Shown here: positions 1 to 8,754 of the stretch, one piece after another | Numbering within the stretch: the stretch's first letter is position 1 | Layout of the letters: each line of letters begins with the position of its first letter | From: Prorocentrum cordatum | Taxonomy: Eukaryota; Sar; Dinophyceae; Prorocentrales; Prorocentraceae | Reading direction: 5' to 3' | Assembly (NCBI GenBank): GCA_963575745.1 | Contig: CAUYUJ010003947.1 | Coordinates: 57,501-121,500, forward strand | Length of the DNA: 64,000 nt | Made by a program: the position numbers and the translations under genes | The notes under the pieces: generated by a model | The model's database searches: none | What the model was told of the DNA's origin: nothing | What the model saw: only the letters and a program-made list of their open reading frames with translations

Positions 1-137
1 TTCGGCTCCTGGGGGCCCTCGCCGGGCCCCGGGACCGTCAAAAAACGACCCAGGATGAAAAACCGGTCCTGGGGAATGGGTCGAGACTTCCGGGGACCCC
101 GGATTGAAAAAATCACGACATCGGGTCTCTGGGTAAG
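1..137. other. unassigned, upstream part of repeat A1
   Basis: No gene is seen. The stretch holds runs such as GATTGAAAAAATC that resemble the DNA just before repeat A4 (18215-18261), so it is probably the upstream part of a larger family-A repeat unit rather than unique sequence. It ends at the 5-bp target duplication of element B1. Confidence 0.4.
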
Positions 138-330
138 TCGGGGGCGGCAAAGAGGGGGGCGATGACCAGGGGGGGGGATATCGTGGCGGGGGCCATGATG
201 TTTCCCCAGATTTCATGGCGCCTTGTCTTATTTCATTACGTCCCTGGCCCCCCCGCTGGGCCGCGCACATGCCGCCGGTCATGACTTGCACCCCCCCCCT
301 CTTGGACACCCCCTTTTTGGCCGCTCCCGA
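138..330 (+). mobile_element. MITE-like element B1
   Basis: This 193-bp element begins TCGGGGGCGGCAAAGAG and ends CTTTTTGGCCGCTCCCGA, so its ends form terminal inverted repeats of about 22 bp. It is flanked by GTAAG (133-137) and TTAAG (331-335), a 5-bp target duplication with one mismatch. Two relatives in the same orientation lie at 47738 and 49638. It interrupts a family-A repeat, whose unbroken form (TTAAGTC followed by a GGCC-containing stretch) is seen at 706 and 18262. No coding capacity is visible, so it would depend on a transposase supplied elsewhere. Confidence 0.8.
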
Positions 331-441
331 TTAAGTCTGGCCTGTCCTTCTTACAGGAGGAATATTCAAAAATAATCCAAAAATAGTCTGGAGACGATGT
401 TTGGACTACGTTTGAGTATGTTTGGGGCATTTTTGGGGGTA
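331..441 (+). repeat. family A repeat, copy A1 (interrupted by B1)
   Basis: The sequence TTAAGTCTGGCCTGTCC, then TTACAGGAGGAATATTCAAA, matches copies A2, A3 and A4. The element-typical middle (a tract around GACGATGTTTGGACTA) is present, but the right inverted end is not recognisable, so this copy is truncated or decayed. TTACAG|G at 351-357 would make a good 3' splice site. Confidence 0.65.
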
Positions 442-705
442 TGTTGGGGCAGTCTTTCAGGAGCCTTGAGACGGGGGTCTATGCAAACGGGGGTTAGCCA
501 GGACACCGGAGCCTGCAGGATCCTGCGAAGACCCCCTCTGGCTGACCCGGGTGAGCGAGCCGCTCGTGGCCACGAGGCGGCCGCGCATATTGGCTGATCC
601 GGGTTTGCGAAGACCTGCGTTGCAGTTTTTTTGTCTTGCACTGCAGTTTTTTGGTTTCCTGCTGACCTGGGTCTCGATTGACCCGGGTCAGAAGATCACC
701 GAGTC
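442..705. other. no gene seen
   Basis: GC-rich unique-looking sequence with short direct repeats (CTGACCCGGGT at 541, GACCCGGGTCA at 680). No conserved protein or RNA could be supported. Confidence 0.4.
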
Positions 706-863
706 TTAAGTCGGGCCGGTCCTTCTCACTGGAGGAATATCCAAAACTAGTCCAAAACTAGTCTGGGGACGATGTTTGGACTATGGCTGAGTATGTTTTG
801 GGTACGTTTGGGGTCGTTTTTATTTTTCGTCCACAAACCCCGTGTAGGGGGACACGCCCGACT
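706..863 (+). mobile_element. family A TIR element, copy A2
   Basis: About 158 bp. It begins TTAAGTCGGGCC and ends GACACGCCCGACT, so the ends are inverted repeats of one another, extending inward to a shared CTACAGG/CCTGTAG-type core. The interior shares the GACGATGTTTGGACTATG tract with A1, A3 and A4. It is non-coding. No clear target duplication was found. Confidence 0.65.
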
Positions 864-994
864 TTCCCCCAGTGGGAGGCCGCGCGTCCTCGGGGTGGCC
901 CGCCCCCTCCGGGGCCCCCCAGCGCCGAGCGGCCATCGCCGCCGCGGCCGGGGCTTCGCCTTCTCGGAGTCCTGGTCGGAACGCTAGCCCAGGA

Positions 995-1152
995 CGAAGT
1001 CGGGCGTGAACCCTCTGCAGGAGGAGTGTTCAAGAATAGGCAAGAGATAGTCCAGGGACGGTTTTTGACTCTGTTCGACTATGTTTTCAGCATTGTTTGC
1101 GTGGTTGTCATTTTTCTTCCAGAGTCCGCCTGTAGGAGGACGTGCCCGACCT
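995..1152 (+). mobile_element. family A TIR element, copy A3
   Basis: About 158 bp. The left end GAAGTCGGGCGTG and the right end CCTGTAGGAGGACGTGCCC (before GACCT) are inverted repeats. The interior carries the same TTTGACTCTGTTCGACTATG tract in the same order as A2 and A4. It is non-coding. Confidence 0.65.
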
Positions 1153-1194
1153 ACACCTAGGAGCAGCGGCATCAGCCCAGACATTCCAGGCCTC

Positions 1195-1386
1195 CTAGGA
1201 CGGGATCCGAGCAGATGGGGTCGGAGGATCGCGCCGCATCGCCGATGCATCGACGATGGGGCTCGATGTGGAGCCCGATGTTCCCCACGCCAACGTCGCG
1301 GATGCGTCGCCGATGCATCGCCGATACATCGGCGACGCATTGCAGATGCGGCGCGATCCTTCAACCCCATCTACTCGAACCCCCAT
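1195..1386. repeat. palindromic GCATCGCCGATGC-type cluster
   Basis: Short self-complementary words built on CATCGCCGATG and GATGCATCG recur at least six times, giving many small possible hairpins. A diverged relative is at 47620-47705 (ATCGGCGATGCATCGCCGAT) and a weaker one at 3530-3630. No protein is supported. Confidence 0.55.
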
Positions 1387-1850
1387 CTAGGAAGACTCTA
1401 GACATGCGATGTTTTCATTGTGTTCACCACGGGACCCCGGGAAGTCGCGACCCTTTACCCCGGGCTTGTTTGTCCTCCCGAGCCGTTCTTGCCGGCCCAG
1501 AGGCCCGGCGAGGGCCCCCGCGAGGCCGAACACCAGCACAGGCCTTCCGTCGTGAGTTTTGCGACGCCGCGAGCCCGTCTGGAGATCGGTACAGTCGGGG
1601 CCCTGAAGAAGGAACCCTTTTCGTTGGGGAGGGGCTCCGCGTTCCTTAAGCGTTTCACAGCTTGCCTCAGGTTTTCCTCATGTCTTCGATTGGAAATCGA
1701 AGTTCAACTTATGGAAAAGAGGGGCCTCGTTCCTGATGTAGGGCTCCTTAGGTCAACGCCCCGACTGTACCGTTCCTGTCCCCCCTCCGTCGTGGTGTTT
1801 GTCGTCACGACGCGAGCACGTCTGGAGATCCACCCTCTTATCTGCCCCGG
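1387..1850. other. unassigned, contains a short direct duplication
   Basis: The text around CGTCGTGAGTTTTGCGACG (1549-1600) recurs diverged at 1785-1835 (CGTCGTGGTGTTTGTCGTC, followed in both by a GTCTGGAGAT tract). A related stretch is at 47445-47490. It may be intron or upstream sequence of the acyltransferase gene. No exon could be recognised. Confidence 0.4.
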
Positions 1851-4305
1851 GAGGCGCGCTTCGCATCACTGCCGCCTTCCTGCTGCTGGAGGCCGCCACC
1901 CTGGGCTGCATGGCAGGGGTCGACCAAAACGGTGTTGTGGCGATTTCGTGGGCCAGTTTCGTTTCGACTTCGTCTTGCAGCAAAGGCGGACTGGAGACAG
2001 AACGAGGGAGAACGAAAACAAAGCGAAAACGAAAAACACTGTTTGAGTCGAGCCCTGCTGCATGGCTTATGCCGCCCTCGCCGACCCCGGGCAGCTGAGC
2101 GAGGAGCAGGGCCGGCTGCTGGAGGAGCCGCCGCGGCGCTCGCACAAGGCGCGGCTGCGCACGAGAGTGACCCAGACCTGATCGCGCCCCGTAGATCTCG
2201 CCCTGAGATCCCGGCGCCTCAATCTGTTCGAGCCGGGCGTGTTCGCATGTGTTGTCGGGCCCCGGGGCCCTCACAGATCGATGCGGCCCGAAAGACGACG
2301 CAGAAAGATGCGATTCTGACGGGCTCCGCCGGGCGTGATGTCTGCACGATGTTGCAACTTTTCGGGCGAAGAGAATTATGCACATGCACCGATCCTGGCA
2401 AGGCCCATCTTTGACCCAGGATCGGTGCATATGCCTTCCTGGCCAAGGTAGGAGGGCGTATGCACCGATCCTGGGCTCAGGATGGGCCTGGCCAGAATCG
2501 GTGCATGTGCATAGTTCTTTTTCCTCTAACTTTTTTGGGGGGCGACATCGGATCGCAGGGCACGACGGAGGGCTCGTGGCCCCCTTGCGGCCTCGGCTTT
2601 TTGTTGCCGACGTTCGGCCTCGGAGGGGGGCACTCGCTGGACCCCGCGGCCTCCTCCTCCTCCTCCTCCTCCTCCTCCTCCTCCGCCTCCTCCTCCTCCT
2701 CCTTGTCCTCCTCCTCCTCCTCCTCCTCCTCCTCCTCCTCCTCCTCCTCCTCCTCCTCCTCCTCCTCCTCCTCCTCCTCCTCCTCCTCAAGGGTCTGGGG
2801 TGGAACATCGGCCTCGGGGAGGAGGGCCGGGGGGGCTCGGGCGACCGCGCGCATCCAACGAAGGAAGACGTCAAATGTCCAGGGGTCCTTCGCCAGAGTG
2901 GCTTTCGGTGCGGGCCCGCTGGGGTCGTCCGGTCACCGGACGCGATGCGCCAGCAGCGGCTTGCTCGCGTGAGGTTTACCCCCCCTCCCGCCCGCGCCCC
3001 CCCCAGAAGCTGGGCGCCGGAGGCCATTCTAGCCCAGGGTCTCGGAGGACGCGCATTGGGGGGGGCGATAAGGGGGGGGGGGCAGCGGGGCTGCCGAAGA
3101 GAGGTCCTTAAAATGGCACATGTCATCCCCCTCCCTTTTTATCGCCCCCCCTTAATTCGCGCCCGAGGGTCACTCCTGCGCGCGGCCGAAAAAGACGTGG
3201 CAGTACGCGCGGCCGGTGCGCCGCTTCGACCACTACTGCCGGTGGCTCGCGAACGCCACCACGGAGGAGGGCCAGCCGAGCCGGGGCAACGTTAGGGGGG
3301 AAAGGGCTCAGGAGGGGACGCATCGGCCCCGGATCGCCTACTCATCTCGGCTTGACCCTTCGCCAGAGTGACCGTCGGTGCGGGCCCAGTGGGGTCCCCC
3401 GATGGCCCAGCGCGATGCGGCGGTAGCGTCTTGCGCGCTGGTGTTTGGTTCCCCCACGGCCTCCCAACAAAGCCGCGCGCCGAAGGTCACTCTCAGCCAG
3501 GGGTCCCTGTCGCGTGCAGTCGGTCATCGGTGAGAGGTGTCCGACGGCCCGCCCTGCCCGGGACCGAGCGGATCTGCTGTCGGGGGCTTGTCGCCGATCT
3601 GTCGGCGGTGTATCGCCGGTTCAAGCTCGATGTCTCCCCCCTTGAGCTGGTACCCCCCCAGCGCGGCCCTGCCTGGCGTGCTCCGTCCTCTCGAAGGCTT
3701 CCCGTCGCCACGGCTGGATCCGCCCGCCTCCAACGACTCGACGGGTCAGGAGGGGCCCTGGGGACGGGCTTCCAGCGGGCCTGGCCCCGGCGGGGGAGCC
3801 GCCCCGGCCCGATGCTGGCCCTCGTCCGGCCGTCGGCCTCTTCAACCACAGGGCGTTCCTGGTGATGGTGATCTGCCTGGTGGCCAACGCCGTGCTCGGG
3901 GTCGCGATGGACCTGGCCCTGGCGCCCGCCTACTACTTCGCGCACGGGCCAGGGTGGCACACCGCGCCCTGGTCGCCGAGCATCCAGGGCGCGCTGGCCG
4001 TTCACCTCGTGGTCCAGGCCATCCTCGCCTGGTATGCGGTCCCCATCTTGAGGCTGCACGTCGGGTTCGTGACGCGGAACGAGTTGGCGCAGGAGTGGAA
4101 GGAGGATACGAACTATGTCGTATTCGATGAGCTGACCGGGGAGCCCAGGGAGATCGATGACCTGACCGAGGAGGAGTACGACGAGTTGTTCGACGACTTT
4201 GTGTACGTCAAGTCGAGGAATGTGTGGGACCAGGGTTGCATGCGGAACTGGATGCTTTTCTGGTGCGCGCCCAGATGTGACCCCGCGGAGCTGGGCGAGT
4301 TCTAG
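1851..4305 (+). CDS. DHHC-family protein S-acyltransferase, DHYC variant (5' partial, split by introns)
   Basis: Predicted membrane palmitoyltransferase that transfers acyl groups to cysteines of target proteins. Exons read by eye: about 1851-1913 (a helix, LRITAAFLLLEAATLGCMA), 2053/2058-2148 or 2166 (YAALADPGQLSEEQ, the DPG motif after TM2), 3195-3257 (TWQYARPVRRFDHYCRWL, the catalytic core) and 3832-4305. The last exon reads VGLFNHRAFLVMV, two membrane segments, the equivalent of the TTxE motif as VTRNELAQEWK, and an acidic C-terminus ending in ELGEF, then TAG at 4303-4305. The DHHC signature is DHYC and the upstream Cys/His zinc ligands are reduced, as I recall for alveolate members. Exon order, reading phases and helix layout agree with the family. 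The TM1 exon and start codon were not found. The first two introns look like inserted elements, and the third (about 3258-3831) has no clear GT-AG boundaries. Confidence 0.8.
1914..2057 (+). mobile_element. introner element inside the DHYC gene, 144 bp
   Basis: The left end CAGGGGTCGACCAAAACGGT and the right end (complement CAGGGCTCGACTCAAACAGT) form inverted repeats matching at about 16 of 20 positions. The direct repeat CTGCATGG lies exactly on both sides (1906-1913 and 2058-2065). Removing the element plus one repeat restores the frame LGCMAYAALADPG of the host gene. A GT-AG alternative (1919 to 2052) is also in frame and would keep extra residues. This is the expected structure of an intron made by insertion of a non-autonomous DNA transposon. 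Confidence 0.8.
2374..2518. repeat. 145-bp near-perfect hairpin
   Basis: Two arms of about 60 bp around a loop of about 20 bp at 2434-2455. The outer arm words are TATGCACATGCACCGATCCT on the left and AGAATCGGTGCATGTGCATA on the right. Each arm also contains a smaller inverted pair built on CACCGATCCTGG and CCAGGATCGGTG. It could extrude as a cruciform or fold in the pre-mRNA. No coding function. Confidence 0.8.
2649..2789. repeat. (CTC)n array
   Basis: Nearly pure TCC triplets with one TTG interruption near 2703. Open frames through it (poly-Ser, poly-Leu, and poly-Glu or poly-Arg on the other strand) are artefacts of the repeat. Confidence 0.95.
2884..3042 (+). mobile_element. family C TIR element, copy C1
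   Basis: The left end CCAGAGTGGCTTTCGGTGCG pairs with the right end GCGCCGGAGGCCATTCT. The conserved interior begins GGTGCGGGCCC and contains CGCGATGCG and GGCTTGC words shared with C2 and C3. It is nested in the second introner. It is non-coding. Confidence 0.65.
3353..3507 (+). mobile_element. family C TIR element, copy C2, in the third intron of the DHYC gene
   Basis: The left end CCAGAGTGACCGTCGGTGCG pairs with the right end CGCGCCGAAGGTCACTCT. The interior closely follows C3 (GGTGCGGGCCC, CCCCGATGGCC, GCGTCTTGCGCGC). Just beyond the right end, GCGTGCAG|TCG resembles GCGTGTAG|TCG after C3, a possible conserved 3' splice site carried by the family. Confidence 0.7.
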
Positions 4306-5170
4306 GCCTTCGCGATGAGCGGTGAGGCACCCGACCTTCGACCCGACGAGCCTCTGAGGAGCGCAGAAGCACACGCCTTCCGCTCCGAGTTGCCCAGGAG
4401 GCCCTTACTGCCGGCCGCCGCGAGTCCGATTCGATCGGTCGGCGTCGAGGGTGCGAATGCAGGCGCGCACTTTCGCGCCCCTCTCTCCCCCTCTGCCCTC
4501 CCCTTCCATCTTCCTCTTCTGCCTGTCCTCTCCCCTGCTCTGCAGCCGCCATGGCACCAGGCATCCTGTGCCTCAGCACGGTAGGTCAAGCCTGCTGCGT
4601 GCGCGTCGGCGGCCGACGGGAGATCCCGCTCCAGCGCGGGGGGCACGACACTTCGAACGTGCAGGCGGGACGCGCCTAAACCACACCGCCTGAGATGTTT
4701 TCCTCGAAGCGTCGCTCGCACCGGCAGGCTCTTCCAGGCCTTCGCCCCGCGCCCGCCCGTGCCAACCCCGCGCCCGATACAATATCCGCGCGCCGTTGCG
4801 GGCCTCTTCCGGCTTTTGTTCGCTCGGTGCCCGCGGCGGTGCCCGCCCCGCGCCTTGGCGGGCCTCTCTGGGTGTTCGCTCGGTGCCGGCCCCGTGCGCT
4901 GGCCGGCGCCTCTGGTCGGCGGCGAGCGAGGGGGGGGAGCGAGAAGGAAAAGGCCTTCTCTCAGAAGGCGGCGGGGCTTCTCGGAAGCCCTGGCGCCTTT
5001 GACAGGTTTTGTGTGTCTTCGGGGGAGACTCAGAAAACTTGTCAGAAGGCCGGGAGATTTCCGAGCCTTCTGAGAAGGCCCGCCCCTTCTGATTTCCCCC
5101 CTGGGCGCGCCGCCTATTTGGGTTTTCGCTCGGTGCCGGCCACTGTCAGCCTCGTGCGCGTCTTGTGCGC
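4306..5170. other. 3' flank of the DHYC gene, unassigned
   Basis: No gene is seen. The GC-rich DNA has three copies of a TTCGCTCGGTGCC word (about 4819, 4873 and 5125). A cluster of inverted GGCCTTCT/AGAAGGCC words lies between 4950 and 5090, able to form several small hairpins. It may include the 3' UTR; no poly(A) signal could be assigned. Confidence 0.4.
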
Positions 5171-5174
5171 TGGC

Positions 5175-5440
5175 TGACCTCTCTTGGGCATAAGTTTGCA
5201 GTAAGCAGATGGCGTTTCAGAGCTTCCACCGCACAGATTGCACCAGCTGGATATAGAACCCCGCGGCTTGCACCGCGCAGTTGCACCACCTGACTTGCAC
5301 CCATTTGGCCCATGTGGTAGCTTGCGCACGGTAGCTTTGCACCCCGTGGGTTGCATCGCATAAGTTGCACCCTGCAACTTGCACCGCCGAGCTTTCGCCA
5401 AAAAGATGTCAATGTGCACGACATTGCACCACGTAGATCG
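5175..5440. repeat. degenerate TTGCACC repeat
   Basis: TTGCACC or its variants TTGCATC and TTGCGC recur about every 15-25 bp at least twelve times. The minus-strand open frame through it, rich in GCK and GAT, follows from this repeat. Confidence 0.6.
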
Positions 5441-6279
5441 CATCCCATAGGCTCATCATTCAAAACAAAGACAAACACAAACTCCACCACCCGAGCCCAG
5501 ACTCGCCGATACTTCGTGGGGCACCGCAAATAACATACAATCTTGCTTCATCGTTCATTATCCATATGAACCCATACCATCCCAGCCCAAACGGTATCTA
5601 CACTCCCCTGTCATCCCAGTCAAGTAACACTATGCGCGCACACTCGCCCATACCAGCAGAGCGTTGACGTCATCACGATACCGAGCCCGCCCGAGCCACC
5701 GACCCGCGCTGAGATGCCCGCGTGCTAGCGCGGCCTTTGAGACGCGCTGGGAAGCTCCCAACGGTAAGCGCCATCGCGGCCACATCAGCTGTGCCACACC
5801 AGTGGGCCGCACTGCGCGCGAGGGTGCGCGCGCCAGCGCGGCCGCGGAGATGCGGTAGCCAGTGCAAAGCAGCCAAACACGGCTGCTTGGCTTTCACGGA
5901 ACAGGTGGGAGGGTGGGATGTTTGGGCGAGCGGCGGGGTGACAAGTCTTCATTGGCTCGGTTCATTGCACCGCATGCAGTGCACACCGAGGGTTCAAGAA
6001 CCTTGTGCGGGTGGCAAACATAAGCCACATGTTCGTCCCAGAATTAGCTCCATAAGGAATCAAGGCATGTTTCTTTGACAAAGCGCGAACCCAGCCTGAA
6101 TGACAGGACCATTGGGCGCCAGTCTTTCAAGTTGGCGTTGCCTGCAGCGAAGAGGAACATCCACAGCGACCTATGAGCAGAGGGTTCGGGACGAGAGGGT
6201 GAGTTGCAGCATCGTTGACGCATCCTGGGCTGCAGCAGCAGGAACAGGGCGGCGGCAGGCCAGGGAGAGCCACCTGCAG
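5441..6279. other. no recognisable gene
   Basis: Moderate-GC sequence. If the phosphoesterase gene has exons upstream of 6280 they may lie here, but its N-terminal DxH and GNHD motifs were looked for and not seen. Confidence 0.4.
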
Positions 6280-6336
6280 AACGTGAGGATACCGGAGGGG
6301 GTCGACCTGCTGGTGACCCACGTGCCGCCCTACGGC
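6280..6336 (+). CDS. metallophosphoesterase-like exon (HxPP motif)
   Basis: After a possible acceptor CACCTGCAG (ending 6279) the frame reads NVRIPEGVDLLVTHVPPYG. This matches the calcineurin-like phosphoesterase motif of the MPPED type, where a segment of the form IPxxxDVLxTHxPPxG supplies a metal-binding His. The open frame continues past 6336, but a GT donor at 6337 (GGC|GTCAGG) is the likely exon end. The partner motif GHIHE is at 16619-16633 in the same orientation, so I treat the two as one gene. The N-terminal motifs are not found, so the gene is partial or decayed. Confidence 0.6.
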
Positions 6337-6390
6337 GTCAGGCCCTCCCTCGCGGCCGCAGCGGGCCCCCGCCGCCAGCCTGGACGGAGA

Positions 6391-6392
6391 CC

Positions 6393-6430
<38 letters not shown>

Positions 6431-6432
6431 CA
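6391..6432. repeat. (GAC)n array
   Basis: Pure ACG/GAC triplets lying just 3' of the phosphoesterase exon. The interrupted run continues to about 6490. Confidence 0.9.
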
Positions 6433-6490
6433 CGGCGCTGACGACGAGGGGCGACCCCTGCGATGACGACGACGAAGATGGCGACGACGA

Positions 6491-6780
6491 TGGCGGCCAT
6501 ACTTCTTGCTCCTCGGACCCATCGAATGAATCTGACCCCCTCCCTCTGCCACCCTCGTTTCCCGCCCTCCCGCTCTTTCGCCCTCCCCCTTCCCGGGAGG
6601 TCTTCTACTCTGCAAGGTCGGACGGGCGGTCGGCAATCGGGCCGGGCCGTCCCGAACTCGGGCGGTGGAGTTGGGCGAGGGGTGCCCCCTTTCTGCGGCG
6701 GTCGAGTCGGATCGGGCGGGCCCTGATTCTGGCGGTCGGGTCGAGCAAGCGGACGCCATTGCCATAAAAAAGATGAGCTC
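6491..6780. other. unassigned intronic DNA
   Basis: Nothing recognisable apart from recurring CGGGCGG and CGGTCGGG words. It lies within the inferred long intron of the phosphoesterase gene. Confidence 0.4.
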
Positions 6781-6910
6781 TCGGATGGGGCGAGGATGAG
6801 GATAAATCCGTTCAGAGCGTTCGGGAACGCTCTCAGAGCGATCCAGAACGCTCTGAGAAGGCCGTGGCGCCCGAGACATCTTCCAGAGCCGATGGATCTC
6901 AGAGACTATC
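6781..6910 (+). repeat. dispersed repeat G, copy 1
   Basis: Contains GAGCGTTCGGGAACGCTC and GATCCAGAACGCTCTGAG palindromes followed by CGTGGCGCCCGAGAC and GATGGATCTCAGAGA. The same order occurs at 31961-32060. Function unknown; self-complementary words suggest a structured or transposable unit. Confidence 0.6.
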
Positions 6911-7086
6911 GTTTTGTCCTCACCCGATGTTATCCTCGTCCTGGCCTGGTGTCAAGCTCAGCCTGCATGGTCAAATCCCAGAGCGACTAACGAGAAGTAA
7001 GGGGTGATGTTTGCAAGATACAGACGAGATTTTGCGCATGCGCTCCCGTCGGCCACCTCCGCAGCTGCCTTGGGACCCCACCAACC

Positions 7087-7090
7087 ATCT

Positions 7091-7122
<32 letters not shown>

Positions 7123-7305
7123 CTATCTATATATGTATGTATCGACTCCACCCTGCTGGCAGGAGGGGAGTGCGGTTCGCTTCTGCGGATCCTCCTCCTC
7201 CTCCTCCTCCTCCTCCTCCTCCTCCTCCTCCTCGTCCTCGTCATCATCGTCCTCGTCCTCCTCCTCCTCATCCTCCTCATCATCCTCCTCATCCTCGTCC
7301 CGTCC
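7087..7305. repeat. (AT)n and (CTC)n arrays
   Basis: ATATAT-type repeats run at 7087-7140 and CTC triplets with CGT/CAT variants at 7190-7305. Confidence 0.9.
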
Positions 7306-7489
7306 TCCTGGAGGCCGCAGCTGCGGTGATGCGTGTGCCCTACGAGCGTCTGTTGAGATAGCTGAGACCATAGCCTTGCCAGGACCAGGTGAGTTGTTGA
7401 AGGGTTGGACGCTCTCGAGAAAGACTGCCAGGCTCCATGCTGTTCAACCTGACCCGGGGAGTGCCATCAAAAGAGAGGAGACCAGCCCA

Positions 7490-7820
7490 GCCTGCATCAT
7501 CATCATCAGAATCAGCATCAACATCAGCATCAGCATCATAATAATCATCATCATGGGGATCCTTGGCCCAGTTCCTCTGCCCACGGTGTCTTGTCGCACA
7601 CTTGTATCATCACCACCACAACCACTAGAATCATGATTACTATCATCACCGCCACCACCATCATCATTATGTTCATCAGCAGCAGCAGCATCATCAGCAT
7701 CAGCATCATCACCTTCCTCGTCGTCATCATCATCAGCCTCATCATCAGCATCATCATCGTCATCATCATCAGAATCAGCATCATCATTATCATCATCATC
7801 AGCAACAGCATCATCAGCAT

Positions 7821-7912
<92 letters not shown>

Positions 7913-7995
7913 CTCCTCCTCCTCCTCCTCCTCCTCCTCCTCCTCCTCCTCCTCCTCCTCCTCCTCCTCCTCCTCCTCCTCCTCCTCCTCCGCCG
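7490..7995. repeat. (CAT)n then (CTC)n array
   Basis: Interrupted CAT/CAG triplets become a pure CAT run (about 7818-7910) and then change abruptly to pure CTC (7911-7993). Long poly-Ile, poly-Met, poly-His and poly-Pro frames here are repeat artefacts. Confidence 0.95.
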
Positions 7996-8127
7996 CCTCG
8001 CGCGCAGTGTTACCTCCTCCCGTCCGCCCCGCGGCCGCGCCCCCCCCCACCCTCAGGGACCTGTGTTACCACGGCGGGCGCGCAGGCGGGCCCATGGCAG
8101 GGGAAGGGGCAGGAGTGATCTCTGCGT

Positions 8128-8178
8128 CCTGGCTCTCTCTCTCTCTCTCTCTTTCTCTCGTTATCCCTCTCTCTCGCG

Positions 8179-8259
<81 letters not shown>

Positions 8260-8308
8260 CACACTCTCTCTCTATCTCTCTTTCTCTCTCTCTCTCTCTC
8301 TCTCGTCT
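8128..8308. repeat. (CT)n tract
   Basis: Nearly uninterrupted CT dinucleotides with occasional TTTC and GTT interruptions; strongly pyrimidine-biased over 180 bp. Confidence 0.95.
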
Positions 8309-8463
8309 CGGCTCGAGAGTTCTGCTCACTGCGAGCCCAGACGCCGAGCTCCCAGCATCCGCTCTTGCACCGCGAGGCAGGGCACGGCCTCCCTTCAGGC
8401 CCTGCCGGATTGGCGCCACGCCCTTTCGGTCCAGCGCGCGCGCCCAGCACCACGGCAGCCCAA

Positions 8464-8702
8464 GCCACTAGGCAAAGGCTTCCAAAAGGCTACCTTACCA
8501 AAGGCCTGGGAGCGTGATTCAGCATCCACACCTTCACCTCCTCCTCCTCCTCCTCCACCTCCTCCTTCTCCTCCTCCTCCTCTTCTCCCTCCTCCTCCTC
8601 CTCCTCCTCCTCCTCCTCCTCCGGTGCCCCCTGGCGCAAAACGACTAAGGTAACACAGGCGGGGTGCCACTGGGCAAAGGCTTCCAAAAGGCTGCCTTAC
8701 CA
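8464..8702. repeat. 37-bp direct repeat bracketing a (CTC)n array
   Basis: GCCACTAGGCAAAGGCTTCC at 8464 and GCCACTGGGCAAAGGCTTCC at 8666 begin two 37-bp copies that differ at two positions and enclose a CTC array (8537-8625). This looks like a duplication around the array, or slippage- or break-repair-mediated expansion. Confidence 0.7.
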
Positions 8703-8754
8703 GACAGCAACCTGTCCCGAAAGGGAGCCTGCGCTGCCGTGCTCCAGAGCAGCG

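Larger units (their letters stand above)
2164..3175 (+). mobile_element. second introner-like insertion (about 1.0 kb, composite)
   Basis: It starts AGAGTGACCC and ends GGGTCACTC. The flanks are CTGCGCACG (2155-2163) and CTGCGCGCG (3176-3184), a 9-bp direct repeat with one mismatch. Host exons lie on both sides. Possible splicing is GC at 2149 to AG at 3194, giving SHK|TWQYARP, or GT at 2167 to AG at 3194; both keep phase. Inside are a hairpin, a CTC array and a family-C element, so the intron has grown by nested insertion. The AGAGTGACCC terminus is shared with family C. Confidence 0.6.
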
